In this document: positions 34,878-47,375 of the stretch, piece after piece | How the letters are laid out: each line of letters starts with the position of its first letter | How positions within the stretch are numbered: position 1 is the first letter of the stretch | Assembly (NCBI GenBank): GCA_014621425.1 | Contig: JAANBB010000178.1 | Location: 1 to 64,000, forward strand | Source: Cylindrodendrum hubeiense | Taxonomy: Eukaryota; Ascomycota; Sordariomycetes; Hypocreales; Nectriaceae | Reading direction: 5' to 3' | DNA length: 64,000 nt | The notes under the pieces: generated by a model | Told to the model about the DNA's origin: nothing | What the model saw: only the letters and a program-made list of their open reading frames with translations | Databases searched by the model: none | Translations under genes and position numbers: made by a program

Positions 34878-37278
34878 TGGTAATATGCATGGCTACAATT
34901 GTTGCATAGAGATCCTAGGACAGAAAATGATGATAATGGTTTACGGTGATCCAATGTGTTCGGCAGCCCCAATCAAGCTTTGATATCGATGGGTCTGCTA
35001 GAGTAGTGCTGGCTGTCCTCCCTTGTCGTCTGTGATATGTCCAAGATGCCGCCACATCGATCGCAACAATATGGTGAGGTGGTCATGTCCAGGGAAAAGA
35101 ACTGGATCCGTAACGATCGAATGACGCTTTTGATGTCCAGTTTTTCCCCCAAGTCGTCTTCAAAGTGATGCATAGCAAGACAAAGTTTCAGATATCCAGC
35201 TGACTGAGAACGAATTTACAGAGTGACAGGAAGATGGCCTTGTCACGGCGGAGTACAACGTGGTCGATATTACGCTGACGGCGGCAACTTGGGTGTGCGA
35301 AGATGGAGGAGCTGGTTGAGCAACTGCAAGCACGTGAATGTGAGGTCAGTTAGCAGAGGATTTCTATAAATACTTCCGGGACACGAGTAACCTACCGCCT
35401 GCCAGCCATGTTTCCCGGCAGTTATTAGTTAGGATAGCCACGTTCCAGCGGTTTGGGCGGGACGTGTTTCAGGCCCGCGTCCACATATAAGCACGGGAGT
35501 TTGAGAGGCTTGCTTGTGTCACTCAATGCCCGAGTGGGTGGGAGCATTGAAGGGGTGTGTAGAAGCAAGATTCTGAGTCGTAAGAAATCGAGAATGATGA
35601 CACCTAGGATCAGAGCGGTAAAACAAGCAGGACAAAGCACTTATATCCAAGCACGCGGTTGAAACTTGGGCAACGTCAGTGGTGCTGCGATAAGATGCTT
35701 AAAAGATGAGGCGGACGCAAGGAGGTGCTCCGCCACCACCGATCTGACGGAGCCAAGGAAGAGGCGGCCGGGACGGGGCGGCTGCTCACCCGGGAGCCAC
35801 TCAGCACCAGGATGTGGTATTTTCTTTGGATTGTTAGGGTTGGTTAGGGCTTCTCGTCAGCGCAAGTAAATGCGTTGTCGGGTAACCACAAAACTTGTCA
35901 TGATGATATGATTATTTGGACATGACCGCATACTAAAGCCTGAGGGGCTGTGCAGGCGACGACAAGTCAATGCAATCGGGCGGTCTTCCGAAGATGAAAC
36001 GGCGCCCACTCGTGGAGTGGCCACCGTCGTCAACCTTCCAAAGTTCCAAATGTTGCAGCAGGACCTCCACTGATACCCGCCCGTATTTGGTGCCAGCCAG
36101 TTGGCGATGTTACCCACTAACTTAATCAATAAAGGCCCGCGGCCCCCGGGAGCTAAGCGGCCGGTGTGCCAGGGGGCGGGAGTTTACTGGTGGTGGTGCG
36201 GGTGATAAGGGGGGGACGAATCTTAACGCGACAACCATCGGTGCAAACAGGGCGGCAGGCAACGCGCGGATGCTAGACCGTACCTGCGACTGTACGACAG
36301 AGGGCATGGCATTGGTGGCACTCGTCCCTCGAGCGGGATTCTGTGGTTCGATCTGAGGGCTGAAAGCTCAAGGGATACTGTTTAATACGCAGCAGGGAAT
36401 CCGGTTTGATGAACACGACAGCGGGCGGATCCCAGTCTCTCGGTGCCGGTCTGGCCGAACTGGCTCCCTCTTGACCGTTAACTGGGGTAGAGCTTATGCT
36501 CTGAGCGCCATTGGATCCATCCGGGTCACCTCACTCCTGTCCCGTCGTCCCTGTCCCGTCGTCCCTGTCCCGTCATCCCTCGACAGATTAGAGCTGCCCA
36601 AATCCGCAATCAGCACTCAGCGGGCGCGTAGACGCCAGCCAAGACGTGATTTCTCGCTAGGGCCCCTGTTGTTTTAGCTGGGCCGCCGTGGGGACTCGGC
36701 GACTAAGCATGGCGGCGGTAGTACAGGTGGTGCATAGGTATCCGTAGGAGGATTTGGATTGCATGGTACCTGATATGACACGCAATGTCGGCTTTTGTCC
36801 TGAATTTCGTGTCCCCCTTCAACCCTCAGACCTCGCTGCCAGTGGTTGTCTGGACCGCGACCCTGCTGCTCTAGCCCATGCGCTGCCAACTGTCACAACT
36901 TCACAGAGCATCCCGTCTCGTACCTGTCCCATTTTGTCCACTTGGATCCCCGCGCAATTACGTCCTTCACTCCTCCCTCACGTGTGTTATGGGCCTACCT
37001 TGCTACTTGACCCTCTCCTTTCTATCGCCTTGACTGTCGCATATCCTCACCTCACCTTCGTTTCAGCGACCGCTTTCTTTGTCTTCACTTTCGCAGACTG
37101 TCCGCTTCCGCCACTGCAATTGTCACCATCCTCGATTGATCGATCCGCCATGTCCTCGCTCTTCAAGTAGCCCGTCACCATCCTTCGCAAACCCGACGAC
37201 ACTCCGCATCGGCGCCGTAGAAGCTTCCTCCTTGGCGCTGGCGCTGGCGCATCTTCCCTCTGTATCTGATCCTCCAAC
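34878..37278. other. Tandem spacer upstream of the TRK gene
   Basis: 2.4 kb without a supported gene. It includes a short tandem repeat (36536-36582) and, from about 36900, a C/T-rich stretch running into the TRK start codon that looks like promoter and leader. Confidence 0.55.
36536..36582. repeat. 15-nt tandem repeat, three copies
   Basis: Three successive copies of a CCTGTCCCGTCGTC-type unit. It lies about 0.7 kb upstream of the TRK start codon. Confidence 0.7.
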
Positions 37279-39595
37279 ATGTTTAGCTCGATCAAAGATC
37301 GCTGGGATGACTTGCTCGAGGAGCATCCTCGCATCGCGTCTCTCCCCTCGACCCTTCGCGCCGGGCTCCCCATTAACTACATCACCATCCACTACGCCTA
37401 TTTCATCCTAGGATCCCTCCTCTTCTCCGTCATCCTCTGGGGCTCCAATGATCCCAGTGACCGCATCGACTTTGTCGATTGCATGTTCCTTGTCGTGTCC
37501 TCCTTCACCAATACCGGCCTCAACTCGGTGGATCTTAGCAGATTGACAACATGGCAGCAGGTTCTGCTTTGGATCCTATTCATCATTGGCAGTGTCATTT
37601 GGGTATCATTTTGGACCGTCCTAGCCCGGAAGCACGCCTTTGAGAAGCGTTTCGAGGACATTGTCGAGACGGAACGTGAGAGTCGAAAACGCCGCGCCGC
37701 TACTAAACAGACTCCGGCCTTTCGCCAATTCTTTTCTTTTGAGAAGTTCAAGACAACACCCGCTGAGTCTGGGCGCACCTTGCCGGGCTTGGGTACCCGC
37801 CAACATGACTCGGAAAAGAGCGAAGAAGCTGCCAACGACCCCGACGACTTGCTGTCTGTTGGCATCGACGCCCGACGCATTGTGTCTTGTCCCGAAGAAT
37901 CCATCTCCTCGGACACGGAAGAAAATCCTAGCAGGACAACGACGCTCGCATCTGAGACAGATACTCCACGAGATCACATACGATTCGCCCCATCTTTTGG
38001 GCGACAGGACCGCCAGAATCTACGACGAGGCAGCTTATCTATATACCAGCATGACGCCCCAGGAACCGATAGAGAGACTCAACGACCATCCACTGCGGAT
38101 TCTGCCAACTCAGATCAGTCGGAAGACTTTCTGCTCCACTGGAAGAAGATCTTAGGCCACCACAATGTTAGTCGCAGGGGCCAATTCTTTGACCTGAGTT
38201 CGGACGAGCGAGAGGCGCTTGGTGGTACCGAGTACCGTGCCCTGAAGATTCTCGCCATCACCGTCCCAATGTATGGTTTCCTGTGGCAGTTTCTGGGCGC
38301 CATTGCATTGGGTGCTTGGATCGCCGTCAATAACCCAACTGCCGCGAGGGACTACGGTGCGAACCCCTGGTGGTCGGGAATTTTCTTGTCCGTCTCCGCC
38401 TTCAACAACGCTGGAATGTCTGTCATTGATGCGGGCATGACTGTCTTCCAAGGCTCTTACTTTGTCTTGTTCGTCGTTGGCCTCCTTGTACTCGCCGGAA
38501 ACACGGCATATCCGCTCTTCCTGCGGTTTATTCTTTGGTTGATGCTCAGGATTCTTAAACTATCACCCGCCTCCACATATGGGCCTTGGCAAGAGACGGT
38601 TGAGTTCATCCTCAAGTATCCGCGACGAGTCTACACCACTCTCTTTCCTTCTCATGCGACGTGGTGGCTCCTCCTCATCCTACTTCTGATCAACACCATC
38701 GACTGGGTCGCATTTGAGGTGTTGAATATTGGAAACCCAACCGTCGAGGCACTGCCCATGGCAGACCGGATCTTTGCTGGCTGGTTTCAAGCAATCGGTA
38801 AGTGACCACTTGCCCTTGGTATCATTCCAATTACTGACATTGTATTCAGCTGTCCGTGCCGCCGGTTTTGCGGTGGTCTCAATTTCTGCCCTCTACCCCG
38901 CTGTCCAGCTTTTGTACATGGTCATGATGTACGTTTCCGTATACCCCGTTTCCATTACCATGCGACACTCCAACGTCTACGAAGAGAGATCTCTTGGCAT
39001 CTACGATGATGACCCGACAGTTGCGGAACAACCGGAGGGCGAAATAGTCACACTTCCTTCGAATAATAATGATGATCCGGCCAAGCGACATCTCCGACGA
39101 AGAGCTACTGCTGCAGTGATCAGCAAGACACTTAAGAAATCGATGACATTTCAGGGCGTTGGTGTTCCCTCGGCCAAGGGTGATGGCTCTCCTGTTTCCT
39201 TCATCGGCCAGCAAATTCGAGGCCAGCTTGCCCACGATTTGTGGTGGCTGGTCGTGCCATTGCTTATCATAATGATAATCGAAACAGATCACTTCCTCGA
39301 GCAGCCTCTTGCCTACAGCATATTTAACGTGCTGTTTGAGGTGGTCTCCGCCTACGGCTGCGTTGGCCTTTCCGTAGGCCTTCCCGGTGCAAACTACAGT
39401 TTTTCAGGGGGCATGCACGCAGGCAGCAAGGTCATATTATGCATCGTGATGCTGAGAGGACGTCACCGAGGCCTACCCGTCGCCCTGGATAAGGCGGTGA
39501 GGTTGCCAAGGGATACTCTGCACAAGGAAGAGGAGGAAGACTCGCGACTCAGGCGAACCATGACGATGAATCGAATCGCCAGTCGCGACAATTAG
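37279..39595 (+). CDS. trk1: TRK-type potassium transporter
   Basis: Plasma-membrane K+ uptake protein of the TRK/HKT superfamily; 754 residues in two exons (37279-38797, 38850-39595) with a 52-nt intron (GTAAGT...TTCAG). The fold has four membrane-pore-membrane units, each with a filter glycine: SFTNTGLN (Gly80), SAFNNAGMS (about 379), VRAAGFAVV (about 513) and SAYGCVGLS (about 675). An LLVLAGNTAYPLFLRFILWL segment, typical of fungal TRKs, follows the second unit. A cytosolic loop of about 180 residues between units 1 and 2, charged and phosphorylatable, is shorter than in yeast Trk1. A second hydrophilic loop (about 545-620) lies between units 3 and 4. The C terminus is basic and acidic (EEEEDSRLRR). 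Nothing is missing. Confidence 0.95.
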
Positions 39596-40077
39596 TGACT
39601 GGAGAATGCCATTTTACATGGACTTTACAAAAGCTGCGAGCATGGCGTTCTGGATTTTGAGGGATTCATATCATAGATCTGGTTTCATGGATGGAAAAGG
39701 GGCTAAAATATAGACAAATTGTATTGTGACAATAGTAGAGAATATACAGTACTCTAATGAGCCACTTCTGAGGCGGTGAAACCTGGCTTCCAAAAACGGC
39801 CACGAGGTGAGTAACATCACAGCCGTAAGAGGACTATAGCCTGCTTGTAGCAAACTGGACAATCGCGCGGCTTTATTTACAGGACAGCCAGTACACCCAG
39901 ACAGAATTTGACAGTGTCCATTCAGGTAAAGAGGACGAGGAACAAGAGTCAGGGCAAAAATGACAAAAAGAAACATACAACAGCGAGGATTCCCCGGTCG
40001 TCACCGACCCGAGTACTAATTCGCCGCTTCTCAGCTTGACTAGGGGAGAGCGGACGGGATCCCGTATTTTCTAAGAG
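39596..40077. other. Convergent spacer, TRK / ankyrin gene
   Basis: 482 bases between convergent stops. No gene or repeat is seen. Confidence 0.6.
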
Positions 40078-43000
40078 CTATGGTCGTATGTACTGGTTGA
40101 GTGAGCGAATTTGACTTATGTGGACGATTGTGCAGAGTGTCCTGCCCTTTTTTTGAGCGAAAAGAACCCACAATAATCCCAGTATACCTACCCTTCTGAA
40201 CCAAGTTGCTTCCCAGACTGATGTTGTAGCATCCCGAAGTAAATCTTGAAAATGTGAACGAAAAGAGAGCTCATCCAGCATCTGATCGCTACTAGTTTTG
40301 GCTTCTGCTCCTAGCTCTTCCATACCCAAAAATTTATCGATAGTTAGCCACCACAAAGACTAAAAGCTGACGGGGTGGATGTTACTGCTTCGCCACAAGT
40401 CTTTGTGTAGCGCCATATATCGCTCTAGGGTATCGCGGAGGTTCCAATCCTCGTCCCGGAATTCTTGCCGTTCTTCCTCGTCATGTCTTTCAACGAAGCA
40501 AGGCACTGTAATTTGGCCTTCATTTCGGTGCCATTCTAACTCACAGCACGTATGAGCCATGCCAAGTCTTTGGAAAACTTCAAACCTGCATATGTCCTCG
40601 ATCTGTGCTCGAGTAAGCGACTCACAAGATTCATGGCTACCAAACTTTTCAACGATCAAGTCCTTTCTCTGATCCCAGGGAAGCCCTTGACTAAGGGTTT
40701 TAGGAAAAGTACCATGCTCGTACACCCCTTGGTTGAGCAGAAACAACGGCAGCTATGTGCGCAAGTCGCAGCTGCAACTAACAGAAGAGAGTCATAACTT
40801 GACTTGTTGAGGAGTTCCTGAAACATCTCTCTTTGCTCTTCGTTGAGCTCCGTGCGACGATCTAAGTATTCTCTTGCCGTAAAGCCTTTCTTATCAAGAG
40901 CATCGCTGTCGACAGAACTGAAATCCAAACCTTTTAGGTCGGCCAAGATATTCATGTCAATAACTTCTGCTTGCGCGGCAATGTGCAAGATTGTCTCATG
41001 TTGTGCAGTCTTGACGCTGATATCTGCACATCCTTGGATGAGAAGCCGAACTACTCTGGCAGCTCCAGTTGTGACCGCAAGTAGGATGGAACTGCGACCT
41101 TTCCGGCACCTTGCTTCGATATCTGAGTGCTGCTGAATGAGAGCATCAGCCATTTTTACATGATCTCGCCAGGCCGCTATCATGAGTGGAGTAAGTGCAT
41201 GGTTATTCCGCTCGTCTATATCTGCGTTGTTGTCGAAGAAGGGTTGTAAATAGCCATCGTCGTCGAGATCTGGACAGGCAATATGCATAGCGGTATTTCC
41301 GAGTTCGCCACGGTGGTTGATATCAGCCCCATGCTCTAAGAGGATTCGAAAGCATTCGGGATTTGGTGCTCTCAAAGCCGTCATAGGAGGTGATTTCCCA
41401 CGATGACACGACTTATTCACATCGGCACTATTGGTCAAAAGCTGTCTCACAGCCTTTGCATCACCACGTTCAGCCGCCCACGACAAGACTGTTCGACCAT
41501 GCAGATCAAATGAGTTCAGTGCCGAAGTTGACTCTTGCAAAGCCAGGGCTAGATCCTTCATTGGTGAAAGTCCAAGCACTATTTTATGTAGACGGGAAAA
41601 AGATCGCTTTGCCAATGGCTCATCGTCGTAGAATACATCTTGTAATGGGTGTTGATTCCTTGTTGGACTGCAGAGCACCGTATTCCAGGCGCCGTCATAA
41701 GGACTCCTGAGAGGAATTTAGTTACTGATACGGATAGGACATATGAAGACGGTATCGCACTTTTGCGCGTCGTTTTCTTGGTATGGGTCGGCTCCTTGCT
41801 GCAAGAGGAACTTGCATACCGAGAGGTTCTCATTGCGTACTGCGTACTACAACTTAATTAACATGAAGACATCAGGAAGAGCCGAGATTTGGTGCAATTT
41901 ACATGAAGAGCGGTAGAACCACCGACAGATGAAACATCGTGCGGCGAGGCTAGCCGGCTGGAGAAGAGGGTTTGAAGTCCGGGTATATCCCCACGTCGCG
42001 CGTACTCAAATACTCGGCTCTCGTACCTTACGACCCTTCTTACTTTGAGAAGGAGCTCAGGTCCATGAGAAGGGAAGGTTCGAAAAGAAGCCAAGATGAC
42101 TTGGTTAACCATCCACGATGGGAAGTGATATGACAGCTTGATGGATGTTGATGCCTGGCCCATGCACGCGTTTTCGGTGCAGGGTGATCGAAGCATTGGG
42201 ACACCGCTATATCCCATAAACAACATCCCGAGAACTCGATTGAGAAATCGGGGAGTATTCGCCAAGGTGCGGGTATGACAGGGGCATGGGCAACTAAGTT
42301 GGCATTGGTCTCCACGATACGATGATGCATGCAGCTGGAGAACATCTAAGCTTGATTCAGAAGAAACAGAAGTTGTTGGTGTGGGTTTTTGATGCTTGAA
42401 CTGGGCGCCAGGAGTCGTGAAGAATGCCTCCATAAACCCTTGGATGACTGCAGTAGGATTTGACTGATCCAATTTGAGGTTTAGCTCACCTATTGTCATC
42501 TAGATTTCGTCAAGGCGTAACTCAAACTTTCGATCAGCAATTCTGGTGGAAATTAGCGAATACAAGCAAGGAAATGGAAGTTGGGGAACATTGACAAAGT
42601 TCCTTTTGTGTGAAGTGGCGTTGATGCGCTTGGGTAGCATGGGAAATACCAAAAGCTGACTTGCCTCGTGTCAATAATGAGAGCGAAATTGATCTTGTCT
42701 CGAAGATCCCTTAACCTTGTTCGAATAGCATCGATTTTCGATTTCTCTTTGATGAAGGCGTCTCTTAAGAAGTTTGTTCTCAGCACCCGAAACCCGGGGA
42801 ACGAATATGCGTGATTGGATTTCTTTCAACTGTTGAAAGCAGTCCTCTGTCTCCTGCAACAGATGTGGAAGGTTCGAGGATGTCAGATATGAGTTGCTAT
42901 CAGCAGGTAGCAAGGGACGCAGCCGGTCGAGGACAGCCCGAATGTCTGTAATTTCTCTTGTCAACGCAAAAACATCTTCTTTTGCTTCTTTGATGTTGCG

Positions 43001-43156
43001 GAGCTTGTCGACCCCCCAGGCCGCGGCCTCTGCCAGCCCGATCAATGCGGCGACGCTTGCAACGATGGATAGCGGGTCCACGATGGACGTACAGGCGGCC
43101 AGGCCGTCGGCCGGGTTCAGGGGAATAGGGGGCATTTTCGCTTTTTTAACAAGCAT
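40078..43156 (-). CDS. STAND-type N-terminal domain plus ankyrin-repeat protein
   Basis: Fungal NLR/STAND-like ankyrin protein without a visible NTPase. Phase-consistent exons: 43156-42831, 42763-42661, 42499-41903, 41846-41761, 41706-40799, 40727-40386, 40316-40078 (about 866 residues). The N terminus (DPLSIVASVAALIGLAEAA ... ALTREITDIRAVLDRL) is the helical domain that opens many fungal STAND proteins. The middle (LGMLFMGYSGVPMLRSPC, FPSWMVNQVILASF, FEYARRGDIPGLQTLF) is typical of this family. Ankyrin repeats run from TALHYAVRNENLSVCKFLLQQGADP through GRTVLSWAAERGDAKAVRQLL, LEHGADINHRGELGNTAMHIA, LTPLMIAAWRD and ILLAVTTGAARVVRLLIQG. A His/Cys-containing C-terminal region (RLGMAHTCCELEW) follows. 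Using a GC donor at 42664 instead gives a better-looking exon but includes a TAG at 42502-42500, so the copy may be damaged. Exons 2 and 6 are the least certain. Confidence 0.68.
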
Positions 43157-43878
43157 CAGCGTCGGGCCTCAGTGAGAGGGAGGGTGGCACGAAGCCAGTA
43201 AGATGCGAAGAAGCCGTGAGGCCCTGAGGGTGTGGTGGCCCTGGACAAAAAGCAATGGTTTCGACCCGAATTGCACTTTGGAATTTCACCAACCTTAGTT
43301 TTTTTAGCGCTTCCTGGTCGCAGTTGGTGGTAGCGAGAGTATGTAACGGTGATGGCGGGCGAGCGTGATTAATGATGTGTTGGATGTGTTGAACGTGGTG
43401 TGCTGACTGTCGCGATGATTGCAGTGTTGACTTCAGCCTCACCTACCCTCTCACCTTATGCAGCAGGCTCAAAGGGTAACGTAGCAACCGGGTGACATTC
43501 CATTCCCCTCCCTTGATTAGGGATTGGTGCATGTGGCATGAGGTATTGTGAGGCACCGCAGTTTGGCCAGGACCATTTAGATTGGGTTCGGAAGAAGGCC
43601 AGGTAGAGTAACACAGCGCCTGTATTATGCCGAGGCCCAAAAGCCAAGCAATGCCATCAATGGTTCGGGGCTCTGTGGTAATATTTATTGAGTATTTATG
43701 GTGGTGAGCTCAGAACCCTCACGTGGACGTCCCATCCCCGCAGCACGGTCGTGATAGATAAAGCCTGCAGGGACCTTTACCCTTTTACCTTTCTCGCATC
43801 TTCATCCTCCTTGAGAACTTCTATTCTAAGGATAATCCACACCAACACCTGCACCTCTGTTTTGTCCCACCCATCATC
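43157..43878. promoter_or_regulatory. Divergent promoter, ankyrin gene / ADA-like gene
   Basis: 722 bases between divergent start codons. No gene is seen. The interval ends in a C/T-rich leader before 43879. Confidence 0.5.
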
Positions 43879-45138
43879 ATGTCCCATCTAGTAGCCGATG
43901 CCGCCTTCACTAAACTGCTTCCTAAAATTGAGGTACACCCACGGCACCATACAAGGCGCACCCGATTGTCCACTTTGTTAACGCTCCGAATCAGCTGCAT
44001 GCTCATCTCACAGGAAGCATCAGTGTGTCTACCCTCCATGATATATGGCAAGAGAGGAAGAAGAAGGGTGACGATCTTTCGTTGGAGGATCCTGTCCTCG
44101 CTTTGCCGCCTGAGAAGGTCTACTACAATGTTTTCACGTCAGCTAAGTCTTTGCACGATCTGTGACGACGCCTCTAAAATGGACCCTTACAATGCCTTCA
44201 TAGTTTCTTCCCCCTATTTGATGGCTACATTTATGAGCTTTGTAGCAGCATAGACGCTATCCGCTTCGCTACACAACAAGTCCTGAGAGACTTTGAACAA
44301 GATGGCGTCCGCTACCTCGAGCTTCGCACAACTCCAAGAGAAAATGTAACCAATCCATTTTCCAAGGAAGATTACGTGTCTACTATTCTTGACTGTATTC
44401 GTGAATTTGGCCGAGAAAGGATGTCAACTTATCTGATTCTTTCTATTGATCGCCGGAATTCGGTAGCCCAAGCCATGGAAACCGTCGAGCTGGCGATCAA
44501 ATACAAAGATCGCGGCGTCGTTGGGGTTGATCTTTGTGGGAACCCAACTAAAGGAAATGTCGGTATTTTTCGACCAGTCTTCGAGAAAGCGCAATCATCG
44601 GGTCTCAAAATCACACTGCATTTCGCAGAGGTGCCCGAATCATCGACGACGCAAGAGCTCCAAACGCTCCTCAGCTACCAACCAGATAGGCTGGGGCATG
44701 TAATCAATGTTCCTGATGATATCAAGGAGGATATTGCAAGGAGGGGAATCGGACTCGAGCTCTGTCTCTCCTGCAACGTGCATGCAAAACTCACGCCCGG
44801 TGGATTCGCAGGCCATCATTTTGGATACTGGAAAGACAAAGGATGCCCAATCAGCCTATGTGTATGTTCGTCAAGCCCCCAACTGATAACTCATACTAAT
44901 ACGAGAAATGTTATAGACTGATGACGTGGGAATTTTCCGCAGTTCTGTTTCCAACGAATACCGCCTCGCAGCTGAGCACTTCAATTTTGACCGTGGCGAC
45001 TTGGTACGCATGAGTAACAGAGCTGTTGATTCAATTTTCGCTGGCCAGGAAGAAAAAGACAGAATGTTGAGTTTGTTGTCAGACTTCGACCCAGATATTG
45101 ATACAAACACGAACACTGGATTGCATCAGGCGGTTTAA
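43879..45138 (+). CDS. Adenosine-deaminase-like protein (N6-methyl-AMP deaminase type)
   Basis: Zinc-dependent amidohydrolase of the ADA superfamily, closest in layout to ADAL/MAPDA, which deaminates N6-methyl-AMP to IMP in plants and animals. Four exons: 43879-43932, 43995-44137, 44204-44861 and 44917-45138 (358 residues; introns 55-66 nt, phases consistent). Metal ligands and catalytic residues are visible: HAHLTGS right after the first intron (His20, His22), DGVRYLELRTTPRE, GVDLCGNP, the TLHFAEVPE histidine, the DRLGHV histidine and the TDDVGIF aspartates. Cytosolic; no signal peptide. The length matches fungal ADAL proteins. It is convergent with the polymerase kappa gene. Substrate preference is inferred from family resemblance, not from a diagnostic residue. 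Confidence 0.9.
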
Positions 45139-45416
45139 GAGACAAACACCAGTGGGGCAACCCTTTTCATATAGAGCGGTGCACTCGCATGGCTTGGTTG
45201 GCAATTTGAGACCCGAGGGTCACACTATACTATTAGTGGTAATCGATCAGTTAGATGGTCACGAATCGCAGCAGAGAATGTCCTTGAATAAAAGGACGGA
45301 ACTTGGCAGGATCCCGTATTTCGCTTTACTAACGGGATGAACATACCATCAATCATAATCATCTTCACCTTCATTATCTAGGTCACAGCTATTTATAATC
45401 ATCATGATATTCATCC
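45139..45416. other. Convergent spacer, ADA-like / polymerase kappa
   Basis: 278 bases between convergent stop codons, presumably shared 3' untranslated sequence. Confidence 0.5.
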
Positions 45417-47375
45417 TTATCCAAAATGCAGTTGCCTCTGCTTCGGGTCAACAGCTCGTGGTCGCCCTTTTTTCTTCTCTGTCACCCGAGGCTTCTTGGG
45501 CTCGGGTGTCGGGTCTCGCGGTATTGATGGCCCATCAGCATGAACCGCATCGCGGATCGTCTGCCGAGATAGGCACAAGTCGATGTGCTCATTAAAGGCC
45601 CGCTCATCGGCTGTCTGTGGGCGGCCGCAGATGGGACAATCCCATAGCTCCTCTTCTGGGGGGTTGTTTCCCATTGTGGGATTGGGGACGATCTCCTTGC
45701 CGTGCCTACGACTTGGAGAGGTATCGCTCGTATCCTCATTACTGGGTAGGTCTTCTGGGAGATCATACTCCTGAAATTCATCTTCTGGCCACTGTTCCCA
45801 CTCTTCCTCGTCATCAACGGCTTTTCTCTTGAGACTAGTGTCTGATTGATCCCCCGACTCGTTTCTCTGGCTTCGGAACCCGAAAAACTTCATGGTGTCT
45901 GGCTTCTTCGTACTAACGAGATGTGTGACCCGAAGACCCATGAGCCGTAGTTTCAGACCAGGCATATCTTGCTCCAGCTTCATGAGGATGGGAAGGGAGT
46001 AGTTGTACAAGTCATCCGAGAGGGAGATGGCCCGGGGAACAACGACTTGACGGGTGAAGACTTCAAAAGTGTGTAGCTTCACCTTGAGGCAGAGTGTGCG
46101 GCCTTTACACTCTGCTCGCTTCATGTCTTTCTCAAGTTCCTCGGCAGTCCAGCGAAGCTTTTCTCTGAACTTTGCGGGTTCAGACATCTCCCGGAAGGTG
46201 CTTTCAGTGCCAACGCTCTTGCGTTCGTAGTCCTCTGCTGGCTGGATCTTGGTACGGCCGAGACCAAGGTAACAGTGGAACAGAAACGTGGACGTCTTTT
46301 CGCCGAAGAGCCGGTTCAGAAACTGTCTATGTGCGTAGATATCGCCGCATGTCTTTATGCCAATTTCCAGGAGCTCCCGTTCGAGCACTCTGCCAATCCC
46401 GTTAACCTTGCGAGTAGGCAGATCCCTCATGAATGCCATGATTGCAACGTGGTCGCTGGGCAAGACATACTGCCCATTAGGCTTGTTCATGTTGGAGCAG
46501 ATTTTTGCCAGTTTGGCATTCGCGGCGATGCCAGCAGACACGGTAATTTTTGCCTTCTCATGAACCTCTCTTCTCATCTGCTCAACTGCTTCAGCAGGAT
46601 CCATGTTCTTTTCTTGACAGTATTCTGTGATGTTGAGATAGGCTTCGTCGATACTGGCACTTTCAAATCGTGGATCGTAATTAACAAATACTTCTCTTAC
46701 TTCTTGTGCCTTGGCATTGTACTTGTCAAAATTGAGCTTGATAAAAACAAGTTCCGGGCACAATTTCTTGGCCACGAAGGAGGCCATTCCGGATCGACAG
46801 CCATATTGTCGGGCAACATAGTTGCAGGTGGTTAAAACTCCACCCCCCACAGCGAATGGCAAATCCTTCAGTTCAGGGCGATCCAACAGCTCCACGGCTG
46901 CGTAGAAGGCATCGCAATCGACGTGAACGATGTGTTGAGTCAAGTCTCGAGAGACCTCAAACTCCGAGATCAATCGATCGGCATTCCGGAGTTCCCGGGT
47001 CAAATCTTGCGTTTCGAGGTGAGCCTTTCGAGAGATAATTTGCTCGATTTTCTGGGTGAGGACTTTGTCGCGGACTTCCTCGCGGTTAAAGAACTTGGAG
47101 CCCTTGGAAGCATTATATATGATATCAGAGACCTTTGGAATCACTTGTTAGCAGTGGTATCTAAGATAACGTGGCTTGCGATGTACCTTGCTTTGATCAA
47201 CTTTTTCCAAGCCAGCCTTGGTGAGTGAAGGCCCAAGCAGATGGTACTTGAGGGTTTTGAGATCATCGTCCTTATTCTCCTCTAGAGTCCCCTCCAGAGT
47301 CTCCTCCAGGGTCTCCTCTGGGGCAGCGTTAGAGGCTGGCGACTCCTCTGGCAATTGAAGACCTGGAGAGGTCAT
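45417..47375 (-). CDS. DNA polymerase kappa (Y-family, translesion)
   Basis: DinB/polymerase kappa-type translesion polymerase; 634 residues in two exons (47375-47187, 47132-45417) separated by a 54-nt intron. The N-terminal 63 residues hold a short repeat of EETLE units. The polymerase core begins about residue 64. The metal-binding carboxylates are in VDCDAFYAAVE (Asp135, Asp137) and SASIDEAYLN (Asp225, Glu226). The helix-hairpin-helix region RKVNGIGRVLERELLEIGIKTCGDIY and the little-finger domain (ERKSVGTESTFREM ... LSDDLYNYSLPIL ... LRLMGLRVTHL) follow. Near the C terminus is a C2HC ubiquitin-binding zinc finger of the UBZ4 type (CPICGRPQ ... FNEHIDLC), then a basic tail ending KQRQLHFG, where QRQLHF resembles a shortened PCNA-binding motif. 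All catalytic residues are intact. Its promoter is shared with the P/Q-rich gene. Confidence 0.97.

Noticed and set aside
35830..35850. Two TTAGGG words, telomere-like
   Set aside because: Only two copies separated by TTGG; too few for an interstitial telomere array.
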